DNA of 64,000 bases, taken from positions 38,338 to 102,337 of the forward strand of contig JAETON010000009.1 of NCBI GenBank assembly GCA_021771695.1, given 5' to 3'. The translations under genes and the position numbers were made by a program. The notes below the pieces were generated by a model, which was not told the DNA's origin, searched no databases, and saw nothing but the letters and a program-made list of their open reading frames with translations. Shown one piece after another: positions 33,864 through 43,166 of the stretch. Source of the stretch: Lachnospiraceae bacterium (GTDB taxonomy: Bacteria > Bacillota > Clostridia > Lachnospirales > Lachnospiraceae). Every line of letters starts with the position of its first letter. The first letter of the stretch is position 1.

Positions 33864-35963
33864 ATGCCAAAATATTTAGTAATCGTCGAATCACCGGCGA
33901 AAGCCAAAACAATTAAAAAATTTCTTGGTAAGAATTACGAAGTGATTGCATCCAATGGACATGTCCGGGATTTACCAAAAAGTACCTTGGGAATTGATTT
34001 GGAAAATGACTTTGAACCAAAATATATTACCATAAGAGGGAAAGGAGAAGTTCTGGCAGCACTTAGGAAAGCAGTGAAAAAGGCAGATAAAGTATATCTG
34101 GCAACTGACCCGGACCGTGAAGGAGAGGCAATTTCCTGGCATTTATATCATGCATTAAAATTAGAAAACAAAAAATGCAGCCGTATTACATTTAATGAAA
34201 TTACGAAAACAGCGGTAAAGGATTCTATTAAGAATGCCAGAGAGATTGATATGAATTTGGTAGATGCACAACAGGCTAGAAGAGTTTTGGATCGAATTGT
34301 AGGCTACCAGATCAGCCCGATTCTTTGGGCAAAAATCAAACGCGGATTAAGTGCAGGAAGAGTACAGTCTGTGGCTCTTCGTTTGATTTGTGACCGGGAA
34401 GAAGAAATTAATCTTTTTATTCCGCAGGAATATTGGTCTTTGGAAGCACTATTGGATGTAAAAGGAAGCAGAAAGCCTTTAGCTGCCAAATTTGTTGGGG
34501 ATAAAGAGAAAAAATTAGAAATTCATAATAAAGAAGAGATGGATCAAATCCTTCATTCTTTGGAAGGAAAGGAGTTTAAAGTGGATTCTGTAAAGGTAAG
34601 TGAACGTCTGAAAAAGAATCCTCTGCCTTTTACAACCAGCACTTTACAGCAGGATGCTTCCAGTAAGCTGAATTTTCCAACACAAAAAACGATGCGGATT
34701 GCCCAGCAGTTATATGAAGGTGTGGACATCAAAGGAAAAGGAACGGTTGGTTTAATCACGTATCTTCGTACAGATTCTACAAGAATTTCAGAAGAGGCAG
34801 ATGCCAGTGCAAAGGAATATATTTCCAAACATTATGGAGACGCCTATGTAGGAAATGGAAATACTGCGAAAAAGAGTGATAAAAAGGTTCAAGATGCACA
34901 CGAAGCCATTCGTCCAACTTATATGGAGAACTCACCAGCCAGCATCAAAGACCAGTTATCCAGAGATCAATTCCGGTTATATCAGCTGATTTGGAACCGC
35001 TTTATGGCAAGCCGTATGGCACCTGCAAAATACGAGAATACATCTGTAAAAATAGGAGCAGGAGATTACCGTTTTACAGCTTCTGCATCTAAAATTGTTT
35101 TTGACGGATTTTTATCTGTATATAATATTAACAATGAAAAATCAGAAGGAAATGTTATGCTGAAATCTATTGATAAAGATACTGTACTTACATTAAATGA
35201 TTTTGAAAGCAAACAGCATTTCACGCAGCCGCCGGCACATTATACAGAGGCTTCTTTAGTTAGAACATTGGAAGAACTGGGTATTGGACGTCCTAGTACT
35301 TATGCACCAACGATTTCAACGATTGTTGCCAGAAGATATGTGGTAAAAGAAAAGAAAAACCTATATGTAACAGAATTGGGAGAAGCTGTTAACTGTATGA
35401 TGAAGAAAGGATTTGCAACGATTGTCGATGTGAATTTCACGGCAATGATGGAAGCTCTTTTGGATATGGTAGAAGAAGGGAAAGTCCGTTGGAAATCTGT
35501 CATTGAAAATTTTTATCCTGATTTTGAAATTGCAGTAAAAAATGCAGAGAAAGAACTGGAAAAAGTAGATATAGCAGATGAGGTTACAGATGTCATCTGC
35601 GATCAATGTGGAAGGAATATGGTTGTTAAATATGGCCCATATGGAAAATTTCTGGCATGTCCGGGATTCCCGGAATGCCGCAATACAAAACCGCATTTTG
35701 AAAAAGTTGGAGTACCTTGCCCAATTTGCGGCAGTGAAGTTGTTTTAAAGAAAACTAAAAAAGGCCGTAAATATTATGGATGCGAAAATAATCCGGAGTG
35801 TGAATTTATTTCATGGCAGAAACCGTCTACAATAAAATGTAAACGATGTGGCAGTTATATGATTGAAAAGGGAAAGAAACTTGTATGTTCCAATAAAGAA
35901 TGCGGATATGTATGCAATCGTCCAGAGAAAGAAAACAGTGCAAAAGAAGCTGCTGTAAAATAA
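33864..35963 (+). CDS. topA: DNA topoisomerase I
   Basis: Relaxes negative supercoils. In 699 residues the type IA core is complete: Toprim motifs ESPAKAKTI and TDPDREGEAI, and the active-site Tyr in YLRTDSTRI. The C-terminal tail carries three four-Cys zinc ribbons, starting near CDQCGRNMV, CPICGSEVV and CKRCGSYMI. It is 7 bases after dprA and 15 before codY, so the four genes are likely one transcript. Confidence 0.98.
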   Translation: MPKYLVIVESPAKAKTIKKFLGKNYEVIASNGHVRDLPKSTLGIDLENDFEPKYITIRGKGEVLAALRKAVKKADKVYLATDPDREGEAISWHLYHALKLENKKCSRITFNEITKTAVKDSIKNAREIDMNLVDAQQARRVLDRIVGYQISPILWAKIKRGLSAGRVQSVALRLICDREEEINLFIPQEYWSLEALLDVKGSRKPLAAKFVGDKEKKLEIHNKEEMDQILHSLEGKEFKVDSVKVSERLKKNPLPFTTSTLQQDASSKLNFPTQKTMRIAQQLYEGVDIKGKGTVGLITYLRTDSTRISEEADASAKEYISKHYGDAYVGNGNTAKKSDKKVQDAHEAIRPTYMENSPASIKDQLSRDQFRLYQLIWNRFMASRMAPAKYENTSVKIGAGDYRFTASASKIVFDGFLSVYNINNEKSEGNVMLKSIDKDTVLTLNDFESKQHFTQPPAHYTEASLVRTLEELGIGRPSTYAPTISTIVARRYVVKEKKNLYVTELGEAVNCMMKKGFATIVDVNFTAMMEALLDMVEEGKVRWKSVIENFYPDFEIAVKNAEKELEKVDIADEVTDVICDQCGRNMVVKYGPYGKFLACPGFPECRNTKPHFEKVGVPCPICGSEVVLKKTKKGRKYYGCENNPECEFISWQKPSTIKCKRCGSYMIEKGKKLVCSNKECGYVCNRPEKENSAKEAAVK

Positions 35964-35978
35964 GGAGAATGGATAAAC

Positions 35979-36746
35979 ATGAGCAGTATACAATTATTAG
36001 ATAAAACCAGAAAAATTAATAAACTTCTGCATAATAACAATTCACAAAAAGTTGTTTTTAATGACATATGTAAAGTGCTTACAGAAGTTATGGATTCTAA
36101 TGTTTTGGTAATCAGTAAAAAAGGAAAAATTCTTGGAAAAAATGAAACGGATCATATCGAAGTGCTTCACCAGTTGATTTCAGGAAATGTAAAAGATTAT
36201 GTAGATTATTACTTAAATGAAAGATTACTGACAATTCTTTCCACCAATGAAAATGTAAGCCTTTCTACTCTAGGATTTGAAGCAGATGTTGATGACTATT
36301 ATGCCATCATAGCTCCAATTGATATTGCAGGAGAACGTTTTGGAACTTTATTTATGTACCGTCAAAAAGTGGAGTACTCCATTGATGATATTATTTTGGC
36401 GGAATATGGAACCACAGTCGTTGGCTTGGAAATGCTTCGTTCCGTTAGTGAAGAAATAGAAATGGAACGCAGAAAAAAACATATTGTTGATTCTGCAATC
36501 AGTACATTATCTTTTACAGAACATAAGGCAGTGGTTCATATTTTAGAAGAACTGGATGGGAATGAGGGAATCTTAGTTGCAAGTAAAATTGCAGATCGTT
36601 TTGGAATTACAAGATCAGTAGTTGTCAATGCACTTCGTAAATTAGAGAGTGCAGGTGTAATCGAAACAAGGTCTTCTGGAATGAAAGGAACATTTATTAA
36701 GGTAACAAATGATTTTGTCTTTGACGAAATCACAAAACATAGATAG
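35979..36746 (+). CDS. codY: Global regulator CodY
   Basis: A 255-residue transcription factor that senses branched-chain amino acids (N-terminal GAF domain, about 1-155) and GTP, repressing nitrogen and amino-acid metabolism genes during growth. The C-terminal winged helix contains ASKIADRFGITRSVVVNAL, the strongly conserved CodY recognition region. It probably regulates operons such as the his genes here, but I did not identify a CodY box with confidence. Confidence 0.97.
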   Translation: MSSIQLLDKTRKINKLLHNNNSQKVVFNDICKVLTEVMDSNVLVISKKGKILGKNETDHIEVLHQLISGNVKDYVDYYLNERLLTILSTNENVSLSTLGFEADVDDYYAIIAPIDIAGERFGTLFMYRQKVEYSIDDIILAEYGTTVVGLEMLRSVSEEIEMERRKKHIVDSAISTLSFTEHKAVVHILEELDGNEGILVASKIADRFGITRSVVVNALRKLESAGVIETRSSGMKGTFIKVTNDFVFDEITKHR

Positions 36747-36753
36747 AAAAATC

Positions 36754-36782
36754 TTGCAATTAAAGGCAAGGTTTGCTATACT
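36754..36782 (+). promoter_or_regulatory. Sigma-A-type promoter of rpsB-tsf
   Basis: TTGCAA at 36754-36759 and TATACT at 36777-36782, 17 bases apart, giving a leader of about 95 bases. Confidence 0.8.
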
Positions 36783-36802
36783 GTCATAGGTAAAAATAAA
36801 CA

Positions 36803-36857
36803 CGCTGTTGGAATTTTGGTAAGTGCCGAAAGGTTTGCCAGAACGATGAAAACAGCG
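36803..36857 (+). promoter_or_regulatory. Structured leader RNA of rpsB
   Basis: Nested helices: CGCTGTT (36803-36809) with AACAGCG (36851-36857); TTTTGG (36814-36819) with CCAGAA (36838-36843); an inner GCC/GGT stem capped by a GAAA tetraloop (36825-36834). Such leaders usually bind the encoded ribosomal protein, here uS2, for feedback. Binding is inferred. Confidence 0.6.
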
Positions 36858-36884
36858 GAAGCATAAACTAAAGGAGATTTTATA

Positions 36885-37610
36885 ATGAGCGTAATTTCAA
36901 TGAAACAGTTACTTGAAGCAGGTGTTCATTTTGGACATCAGACAAGAAGATGGAACCCTAAAATGGCACCATACATCTACACAGAGCGTAATGGAATCCA
37001 TATCATCGATTTACAGAAATCTGTTGGAATGGTTGACGATGCTTACAATGCAGTAAAAGACTGTGTAGCACAGGGTGGTAAAATTCTGTTTGTAGGAACA
37101 AAGAAACAGGCACAGGATTCTATTCAGGCTGAGGCAGAGCGTTGTGGAATGTTCTACGTAAACCAGAGATGGTTAGGTGGAATGATGACAAACTTCAAGA
37201 CAATTGAATCTAGAATCGCAAGATTAAAGAAAATTAAAGAAATGGAAGAAGACGGAACATTTGACGTACTTCCAAAGAAAGAAGTCTTAGAACTTAACAA
37301 AGAAAAAGACAAATTACAGAAAAACTTAGGTGGAATCGAAGAAATGGGTGGACTTCCAGACATGATTTTCGTTGTAGATCCTAAGAAAGAAAGCATCTGT
37401 GTTCAGGAAGCACATACTTTAGGAATTCCTCTTGTTGGAATCGCAGATACAAACAGCGATCCTGAAGAATTAGATTATATTATCCCAGGAAACGATGATG
37501 CAATCCGTGCAGTAAAACTAATTACATCTGCAATGGCTGACGCAGTTATCGAAGCAAATCAGGGAATTGATGCTGATTCTGAAGCAGAAGAAGCTGCAGA
37601 AGAAGAATAA
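36885..37610 (+). CDS. rpsB: 30S ribosomal protein uS2
   Basis: A 241-residue ribosomal protein of the 30S body. [20 protein letters not shown], split as [15 protein letters not shown] and [13 protein letters not shown], is diagnostic, as is the acidic C-terminal tail. AAAGGAG precedes the ATG. It is followed by tsf 28 bases later, the standard rpsB-tsf pair. Confidence 0.98.
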   Translation: MSVISMKQLLEAGVHFGHQTRRWNPKMAPYIYTERNGIHIIDLQKSVGMVDDAYNAVKDCVAQGGKILFVGTKKQAQDSIQAEAERCGMFYVNQRWLGGMMTNFKTIESRIARLKKIKEMEEDGTFDVLPKKEVLELNKEKDKLQKNLGGIEEMGGLPDMIFVVDPKKESICVQEAHTLGIPLVGIADTNSDPEELDYIIPGNDDAIRAVKLITSAMADAVIEANQGIDADSEAEEAAEEE

Positions 37611-37638
37611 TTATAATTTATTTAGGAGGAAAAGAATC

Positions 37639-38568
37639 ATGGCTATTACAGCAGCAATGGTAAAAGAATTAAGAGAAATGACCGGTGCAGGTATGATGGA
37701 TTGTAAGAAAGCTCTTACAAAGACAGACGGAGATATGGATGCAGCGGTAGAATTTTTAAGAGAAAACGGGCTTGCAAAGGCAGCAAAGAAAGCTGGACGT
37801 ATTGCAGCAGAAGGTTTAGTTGCAGTTGCATTATCTGAAGATGCAAAAGACGCTGCAATCGTTGAAGTTAACTCTGAAACAGACTTCGTTGCAAAGAATG
37901 ATACATTCCAGGAATATGTTGCAGAAGTTGCCAATCAGGCTCTTACAACAAGTGCAGCTGATCTTGATGCATTTTTAGCAGAGGAATCTAAAGCAGAAGC
38001 TGGAAAAACTGTAAAAGAAGCATTAGACGGGAAAATTGCTGTCATCGGAGAAAATTTAAATATCCGCAGATTCAGCAAAGTTAGTGCGGCAGATGGATTT
38101 GTTGCTTCTTATATTCATGCAGGCGGAAAAATTGGTGTATTAGTAGAAGTTGCTACAGATGTCGTAAACGATGAAATCAAAGAAATGGGTAAAAACGTTG
38201 CAATGCAGGTTGCAGCTATTTCTCCAAAATACACAAGCAGAGATGAAGTTTCCAAAGAATATATTGATCATGAAACAGAAATCTTAAAAGCTCAGGCTAT
38301 GAATGAAAACCCGGAAAAACCAGAAAATATCATCGAAAAGATGATTATTGGACGTCTGAACAAAGAATTAAAAGAAGTATGTCTGTTAGATCAGGCTTAC
38401 GTAAAAGCTGAAGACGGAAAACAGGCTGTTGGAAAATATGTACAGCAGGTTGCAAAAGCGAACAACGCAAACGTAACAATCAAAGGATTTGTTCGTTTTG
38501 AAACTGGTGAAGGAATCGAAAAGAAAGAAGAAGACTTTGCCGCTGAAGTTGCAGCACAGATGAAATAG
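37639..38568 (+). CDS. tsf: Elongation factor Ts
   Basis: Guanine-nucleotide exchange factor for EF-Tu. The 309 residues include the N-terminal UBA-like domain with VKELREMTGAGMMDCKKAL and the TDFVAKND motif that contacts EF-Tu. AGGAGG precedes the ATG at 37639; the frame extends upstream, but no ribosome site supports an earlier start. A strong terminator follows. Confidence 0.98.
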   Translation: MAITAAMVKELREMTGAGMMDCKKALTKTDGDMDAAVEFLRENGLAKAAKKAGRIAAEGLVAVALSEDAKDAAIVEVNSETDFVAKNDTFQEYVAEVANQALTTSAADLDAFLAEESKAEAGKTVKEALDGKIAVIGENLNIRRFSKVSAADGFVASYIHAGGKIGVLVEVATDVVNDEIKEMGKNVAMQVAAISPKYTSRDEVSKEYIDHETEILKAQAMNENPEKPENIIEKMIIGRLNKELKEVCLLDQAYVKAEDGKQAVGKYVQQVAKANNANVTIKGFVRFETGEGIEKKEEDFAAEVAAQMK

Positions 38569-38590
38569 TAAGATCTATACAGGAAAAGAT

Positions 38591-38621
38591 GAGAAGACAT
38601 GAGAAATCATGTCTTCTTTTT
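38591..38621 (+). terminator. Rho-independent terminator of rpsB-tsf
   Basis: Eleven-pair perfect stem (38592-38602 with 38607-38617), GAAA loop and a T-run. Confidence 0.93.
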
Positions 38622-38661
38622 GATCAAATAAAGAATATAATCATAAATTGCAGAAATCAAA

Positions 38662-39510
38662 TCAATGGATTTTATCCATTATACCATAGTAATCGGATAA
38701 TCCTCGTTTGAAGAATTCAAGAAAATCCCGTTCTCTGGAACTTAATTGATATTGTTTTTGCTTCAACATATAAATATCCAGAAGCGGAGCATCTCCTACA
38801 ATTGGAAGTGTCATACAATTGTTATTAGAATTTGTGTCGATACTTCCTTTTTTTATAACCGCAATAGCATCAGAATGTCCGGTTACATCACGCAATCCGC
38901 CTCGGTCAAAAATTTTTGTAATGTTTTGATTAGGATTAATGGAAAAAATCCCAAGCCAGTCCTCATATTGAAAATCTTCATAGGTGATGATTGGATATCG
39001 TTTAATTTCATCTGCATCAAAAGACATACGTTTAGATAGCTGATTAGAAGAAGAAATAAGGATTTCAACAGGAACATTGGAATGGAGGGAAATCATATCA
39101 AGATTGTATTGTTCCACAACTGCCTGATGATATATTCTTCGGTTTTGAAAGCAATAAAAAATAGAAATACGGTATTTTTGCTCCTCAATATCTTGAAACG
39201 TTTGATTTAATCCTGTTTCTTTAAATGTATCCTGAATATGTTCCTGAGGGTACTCTTTATGAAATGCTAAAAAGATTTTCATAAACAGAGAAGAATAAGT
39301 CACGGAAATGGACAAGTCTTCATATTTTTTGAATATGAGTGTGATTTGCGAACAAGCCAGAGTATTTGTCACAATTGTGTCAATGGTACAAATTATTTTC
39401 TTCTCTGAAACTGCAACGGTTATGCTGGCAACAAAGTCACCAATTAAATTTTGGGAAATTATTGTATGTTTTTTGGAGAGAACAATTATGGCGATTCCAT
39501 TGGCCGCCAT
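38662..39510 (-). CDS. LysR-like regulator lacking its first DNA-binding helices (possibly decayed)
   Basis: A 282-residue protein. From about residue 66 on it follows the ligand-binding domain of LysR regulators (SISVTYSSLFMKIFLAFHKEYP is the usual entry strand and helix), and residues about 40-65 resemble the linker helix. The first 40 residues align only loosely with the second half of a LysR helix-turn-helix. An in-frame TGA lies three codons before the ATG, and the other two frames hold no missing N terminus. It is therefore probably a truncated or decaying gene; a ligand-binding-only protein is the alternative. No clear ribosome site. Confidence 0.55.
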   Translation of the reverse strand: MAANGIAIIVLSKKHTIISQNLIGDFVASITVAVSEKKIICTIDTIVTNTLACSQITLIFKKYEDLSISVTYSSLFMKIFLAFHKEYPQEHIQDTFKETGLNQTFQDIEEQKYRISIFYCFQNRRIYHQAVVEQYNLDMISLHSNVPVEILISSSNQLSKRMSFDADEIKRYPIITYEDFQYEDWLGIFSINPNQNITKIFDRGGLRDVTGHSDAIAVIKKGSIDTNSNNNCMTLPIVGDAPLLDIYMLKQKQYQLSSRERDFLEFFKRGLSDYYGIMDKIH

Positions 39511-39685
39511 TGTTATTCATTTATTTTTTTAGATAAAGACATCGAATGTATTGAATAATTATCGAAAATAGAGGTAGAATTGTCAAATTCTATCTCTATT
39601 TTAGTATACATTAGAATTTATTGACAGCACAGTAAAATAGGAATACAATACCATCATGATATATTATATACTAAACTGATTATAA

Positions 39686-39784
39686 TTGTGGACCAGTGGA
39701 CCAGAGCAGGAAAGAGAAGCTTTATTAATTTTTAATGAGAAAACGGAGCTGACATCAGAAAAGACGATTGAATATTTTATATAA
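39686..39784 (+). pseudogene. Short coding remnant
   Basis: An open stretch of 32 codons reading into a protein-like helix (EQEREALLIFNEKTELTSEK) and ending in IEYFI-stop. It starts at a TTG without ribosome site, right after a stop. The amphipathic Glu/Leu pattern suggests the C terminus of a lost gene, perhaps a winged-helix domain; the family is not recognisable. Confidence 0.3.
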
Positions 39785-39798
39785 TTTTTGTTTAAGGG

Positions 39799-39827
39799 TA
39801 CAAGATCTTATGAATCTTGTATCTTTT
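39799..39827 (+). terminator. Possible terminator hairpin
   Basis: TACAAGAT (39799-39806) pairs with ATCTTGTA (39814-39821), then a short T-rich tail, on the + strand downstream of the remnant. Confidence 0.45.
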
Positions 39828-39837
39828 GTAGCTGTAT

Positions 39838-39872
39838 AAAAACAGCGTAGCAGCCATCAAAACTGCTACGCT
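39838..39872 (-). terminator. Rho-independent terminator of trpB
   Basis: Perfect ten-pair stem (39844-39853 with 39863-39872). Read on the - strand it is followed by a G and five T, 40 bases after the trpB stop. Confidence 0.9.
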
Positions 39873-39911
39873 TAAAAGCCTAACTCTTTGGGATGATCCT
39901 TGATTCCAATA

Positions 39912-41126
39912 TTATAAATATTGTTCTCCATAGCCGTAATTTTCAACGACATAATCGATATCTTTATCTCCACGTCCGCTTAGACATACCAAAATGGAAC
40001 CGCGTTTCATTTCTTGTGCTTTTTTGACTGCATAGGCAACAGCGTGTGAGCTTTCAATGGCAGGAATAATTCCTTCATAACGAGATAATTCAAAGAATGC
40101 TTTCATTGCTGCATTATCATCAATCGTCTCATAAGTAACTCTTCCTAAATCATGTAAAAATGCATGTTCTGGACCAACAGAAGGATAGTCAAGCCCGCTG
40201 GCAATGGAATAAACGGGTGCAGGTTCTCCGTCTTTATCTTTCAGCATAATACTTTCAAAACCATGCATGACACCTTTTTCACCATATGTCATGGAGGCAG
40301 CATGGTCTCCTAATCTGGAACCACGGCCAAGAGGCTCAACACCGACAATATCGACAGGTTCATCTACAAATGGAATAAACATACCAATTGAGTTACTTCC
40401 ACCGCCTACGCAGGCACAGACAACATCTGGAAGCAGTCCGGTCATTTCCATAAATTGATCTTTTGCTTCATAACCAACCACTGATTGAAAATCGCGGACC
40501 ATCAGTGGAAATGGATGCGGTCCAAGAGCAGAACCGATACAGTAAATAGAATCTTTATAATTCTTTGCATAAGATTCAAAAGCAGAATCTACAGCTTCTT
40601 TTAGCGTTTTCAAGCCATGAGTTACCGGAACAACATTTGCTCCAAGAATCTTCATTCTTGTTACATTGGGAGCTTGCTTCGCAATATCTACTTCTCCCAT
40701 ATGAATTTCACATTCCAATCCAAAAAATGCAGCAGCAGTAGCTAGTGCAACACCGTGCTGTCCGGCACCCGTCTCGGCAATCAGACGTTTTTTACCCATG
40801 AATTTTGCAAGAAGTCCTTCTCCCATACAATGATTTAATTTGTGCGCTCCAGTATGATTTAAGTCCTCTCTTTTTAAATAAATCTGACAGTTTCCATATA
40901 GCTTTGATAATCTTTCACAATGATAAACAGGGGTTGGCCTTCCCTGAAATTCCTTACGGATTCTTCTGAGTTCATTGATAAATTGAGAAGAATGACAGAT
41001 TGTTTGATAAGCCTCAGATATTTCTTCAAAAGCCGGTTTTAATTCATTCGTAAGATAAGCACCTCCATAAGGTCCGAATCGACCATTTTGGTCAGGATAA
41101 TTTCTCAAATAGGTTCTATAATCCAT
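39912..41126 (-). CDS. trpB: Tryptophan synthase beta chain, stand-alone
   Basis: A 404-residue PLP enzyme joining indole and serine to tryptophan. The PLP lysine is in [11 protein letters not shown], followed by [12 protein letters not shown] and the phosphate loop [18 protein letters not shown] closes the active site. No trpA or other trp gene is nearby, so it may salvage free indole or be a second TrpB. His-Lys-Leu-Asn replaces the more usual His-Lys-Ile-Asn. The ATG at 41126 follows AGGAGG; upstream codons of the frame have no such site. Confidence 0.92.
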   Translation of the reverse strand: MDYRTYLRNYPDQNGRFGPYGGAYLTNELKPAFEEISEAYQTICHSSQFINELRRIRKEFQGRPTPVYHCERLSKLYGNCQIYLKREDLNHTGAHKLNHCMGEGLLAKFMGKKRLIAETGAGQHGVALATAAAFFGLECEIHMGEVDIAKQAPNVTRMKILGANVVPVTHGLKTLKEAVDSAFESYAKNYKDSIYCIGSALGPHPFPLMVRDFQSVVGYEAKDQFMEMTGLLPDVVCACVGGGSNSIGMFIPFVDEPVDIVGVEPLGRGSRLGDHAASMTYGEKGVMHGFESIMLKDKDGEPAPVYSIASGLDYPSVGPEHAFLHDLGRVTYETIDDNAAMKAFFELSRYEGIIPAIESSHAVAYAVKKAQEMKRGSILVCLSGRGDKDIDYVVENYGYGEQYL

Positions 41127-41248
41127 AAATTTCCTCCTGTAAAGTACAATAATTTCTTTTATTCTACCATGAAATAGTACTGCTTGGAAATACAAGATCA
41201 AATAAAAGAATAAAGTTCAAATGCATCATAATTGTTCCAAGAAATTTT

Positions 41249-41818
41249 TTGTTGCCAAAATATCTTTTGAAAGCACCTATAAACAAGAAAAATAAGGATG
41301 CGGAAAAGTTTTTTATCCATACATTGGAGACACAAAAAAGCCGGTACAAAAGTGATGAAATCAGTATTTATGGCGTAAAGAAGAATAGTCAGTATATAGA
41401 TGTGGATTTTGATAAATCCGGCGTATATGTTTCTAATGGATATGCAGAAAAATATCAAAAATTATTATTGAAAATTTTCATCATAGTAGTGATTGGATTA
41501 CTTGCATTAAAATCTACATTAAAACATTTCAAGGGAGAAGGGGGATGCTGTGGAGGCGGAACTTCTGCCATAAGAGAAAAGAAGAAGCTGGATGCTCCTA
41601 AAATTGGAAAAAAAATAATTTTTATTGATGGAATGCACTGTGAAAATTATCAAAACAGAGTAGAACATGTGATCAATCAACTGGATGGGGCTGCCCGTAA
41701 AGTGAATCTTAGGAAGAAATCAGCGGTTGTTTCTTATAGTCAGAGTATTCCAGATAGTGTTTTAAAAGAAACAATTGAAAATGCAGGTTATACAGTGAAA
41801 AAAATAAAAGAAAAATGA
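41249..41818 (+). CDS. Membrane-anchored heavy-metal-associated (HMA) protein with altered metal site
   Basis: The last 70 residues form an HMA fold (KIIFIDGMHCENYQNRVEHVI). The usual GM-x-C-x2-C metal site reads Cys131-Glu-Asn-Tyr134, so the second Cys is lost. A membrane helix (about 74-88) and a CCGGG motif precede it, as in related clostridial proteins, which normally begin just before that helix. Here about 70 additional unfamiliar residues extend upstream to a TTG with no ribosome site. The true start could be a TTG at 41468, also without a clear site. The gene may be decaying. Confidence 0.6.
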   Translation: MLPKYLLKAPINKKNKDAEKFFIHTLETQKSRYKSDEISIYGVKKNSQYIDVDFDKSGVYVSNGYAEKYQKLLLKIFIIVVIGLLALKSTLKHFKGEGGCCGGGTSAIREKKKLDAPKIGKKIIFIDGMHCENYQNRVEHVINQLDGAARKVNLRKKSAVVSYSQSIPDSVLKETIENAGYTVKKIKEK

Positions 41819-41881
41819 TATGCTTCTTATGCAATATTGTGATAAAATAATAGTATTATTATTTTACAAAAGGAGAAGCTT

Positions 41882-42331
41882 ATGGATAAGAAAGGATTTA
41901 TAACAGAATTTAAAGAGTTTATCAGCAGAGGAAATGTAATTGACATGGCAGTCGGTGTTATTATTGGAGGCGCTTTTCAAACAATCATTTCTTCTCTTGT
42001 TGGGGATGTGGTCATGCCCGTAATTTCAGTGCTTACTGGCGGAATTGATTTCTCTGAATGGATGTTAAAACTGGGGACAGGGAAAAATGCACCAGTAATT
42101 CATTATGGAAATTTGATTACAGCGGTTATTAATTTTCTTTTAATGGCATTGGTTATTTTTACATTCATTAAACTAATGAATCATTTCACATCAAAAATTA
42201 TGAAAAAGCCAGAGGAAGAAGTATCGGCACCGACAACCAAAGTATGCCCGTTTTGTCTTTCTGAGATTCCTATAGAAGCTGTGAAATGCGCTCATTGTAC
42301 TTCTGATTTAACTTCTGTAGATGAATTATAG
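41882..42331 (+). CDS. mscL: Large-conductance mechanosensitive channel with C-terminal zinc ribbon
   Basis: Opens under membrane tension to release solutes on osmotic downshock. It has 149 residues: an N-terminal amphipathic helix, TM1 (about 18-42, with VIDMAVGVIIGGAF), a periplasmic loop and TM2 (about 77-98). After a short linker a zinc ribbon (Cys122, Cys125, Cys136, Cys139; CPFCLSEIP and CAHC) replaces the usual cytoplasmic helix bundle end. AAAAGGAG precedes the ATG. Confidence 0.95.
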   Translation: MDKKGFITEFKEFISRGNVIDMAVGVIIGGAFQTIISSLVGDVVMPVISVLTGGIDFSEWMLKLGTGKNAPVIHYGNLITAVINFLLMALVIFTFIKLMNHFTSKIMKKPEEEVSAPTTKVCPFCLSEIPIEAVKCAHCTSDLTSVDEL

Positions 42332-42448
42332 GTAAATTACACAAATATACATAGAGGTTTATCTGTAAAATTAACTAAATATTCGGAATTTTGCAAAAAT
42401 TATTAGAAAATATTTTCATTTTCTGTTAAAATATAAGTATAAGTAAAG

Positions 42449-42484
42449 AAAACCGTTTCATTATTCAGTGTCATGGTTTTTTTT
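42449..42484 (+). terminator. Rho-independent terminator
   Basis: AAAACCGT (42449-42456) pairs with ATGGTTTT (42473-42480, one G-T pair), followed by more T. It lies between mscL and the carD-like gene. Confidence 0.7.
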
Positions 42485-42573
42485 ATTGCAGAAAAGAACT
42501 CTTTATACAAAGGAGCACCCGAAAATCTGTAAATGAAAAAACATGCAGGAAACAAAAGAAAGGAAGGAAGAAA

Positions 42574-43086
42574 ATGTTTAAAAAAGGAGAATGCATCGTT
42601 TACGGAAGTACTGGTATTTGTGAAGTGTTGGATGTTACAACAATGGATATGAAGGGAATTCCAAATAATAAATTATATTATATCCTTCAGCCATATCAAA
42701 AAAAAGGAAGCGAAATATTTACTCCGGTAGATAACAAAAAAACGGTAATGCGAAGTATAATCTCAATAAAAGAAGCAAAAAGGCTTTTAGAAGAGACCGC
42801 CAGTCTGGAAGAGTTTGAGATTCCAAATGAAAAATTTCGGGAGGATTATTATAAACAATGTATAAGGGGATGTGACAGCAGAGAAATCATGAAAATGATA
42901 AAAATGCTGTATTTAAGAAAGCAGGATCGCTTATCACGTGGAAAAAACTTTCCATCTACGGATGAACGTTATTTAAAAATGGCAGAAGAAAATCTATTTT
43001 CGGAGCTGGCATTGGTATTGGAAGTAGAGAAGAACCGAATTAAAGAATTTGTAAACAAGAAAGTAAATACCTGTGTATTTGCATAA
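42574..43086 (+). CDS. CarD-family transcriptional regulator
   Basis: A 170-residue protein. The N-terminal RNA-polymerase-interacting domain (about 1-65) opens with MFKKGECIVYGSTGICEV, typical of CarD/CdnL/TRCF, and the C-terminal helical domain (about 70-165) binds promoter DNA near the -10 region in characterised members. GAAAGGAAGG precedes the ATG. It probably modulates transcription initiation broadly; targets are not visible. Confidence 0.9.
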   Translation: MFKKGECIVYGSTGICEVLDVTTMDMKGIPNNKLYYILQPYQKKGSEIFTPVDNKKTVMRSIISIKEAKRLLEETASLEEFEIPNEKFREDYYKQCIRGCDSREIMKMIKMLYLRKQDRLSRGKNFPSTDERYLKMAEENLFSELALVLEVEKNRIKEFVNKKVNTCVFA

Positions 43087-43166
43087 AATAAGATTCCTTG
43101 ACGTGATTATGCCTTTGTGTTAAGCTTTTTATGCTGGCAGAAAATGTGAATAAGGATGGATATTTT

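Larger units (their letters stand above)
39511..39911. other. Gene-free stretch of about 400 bases
   Basis: AT-rich. It holds a short coding remnant (39686-39784), a hairpin with weak T-tail (39799-39827) and the trpB terminator (39838-39872). The first 170 bases show no gene or clear site. Confidence 0.6.
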
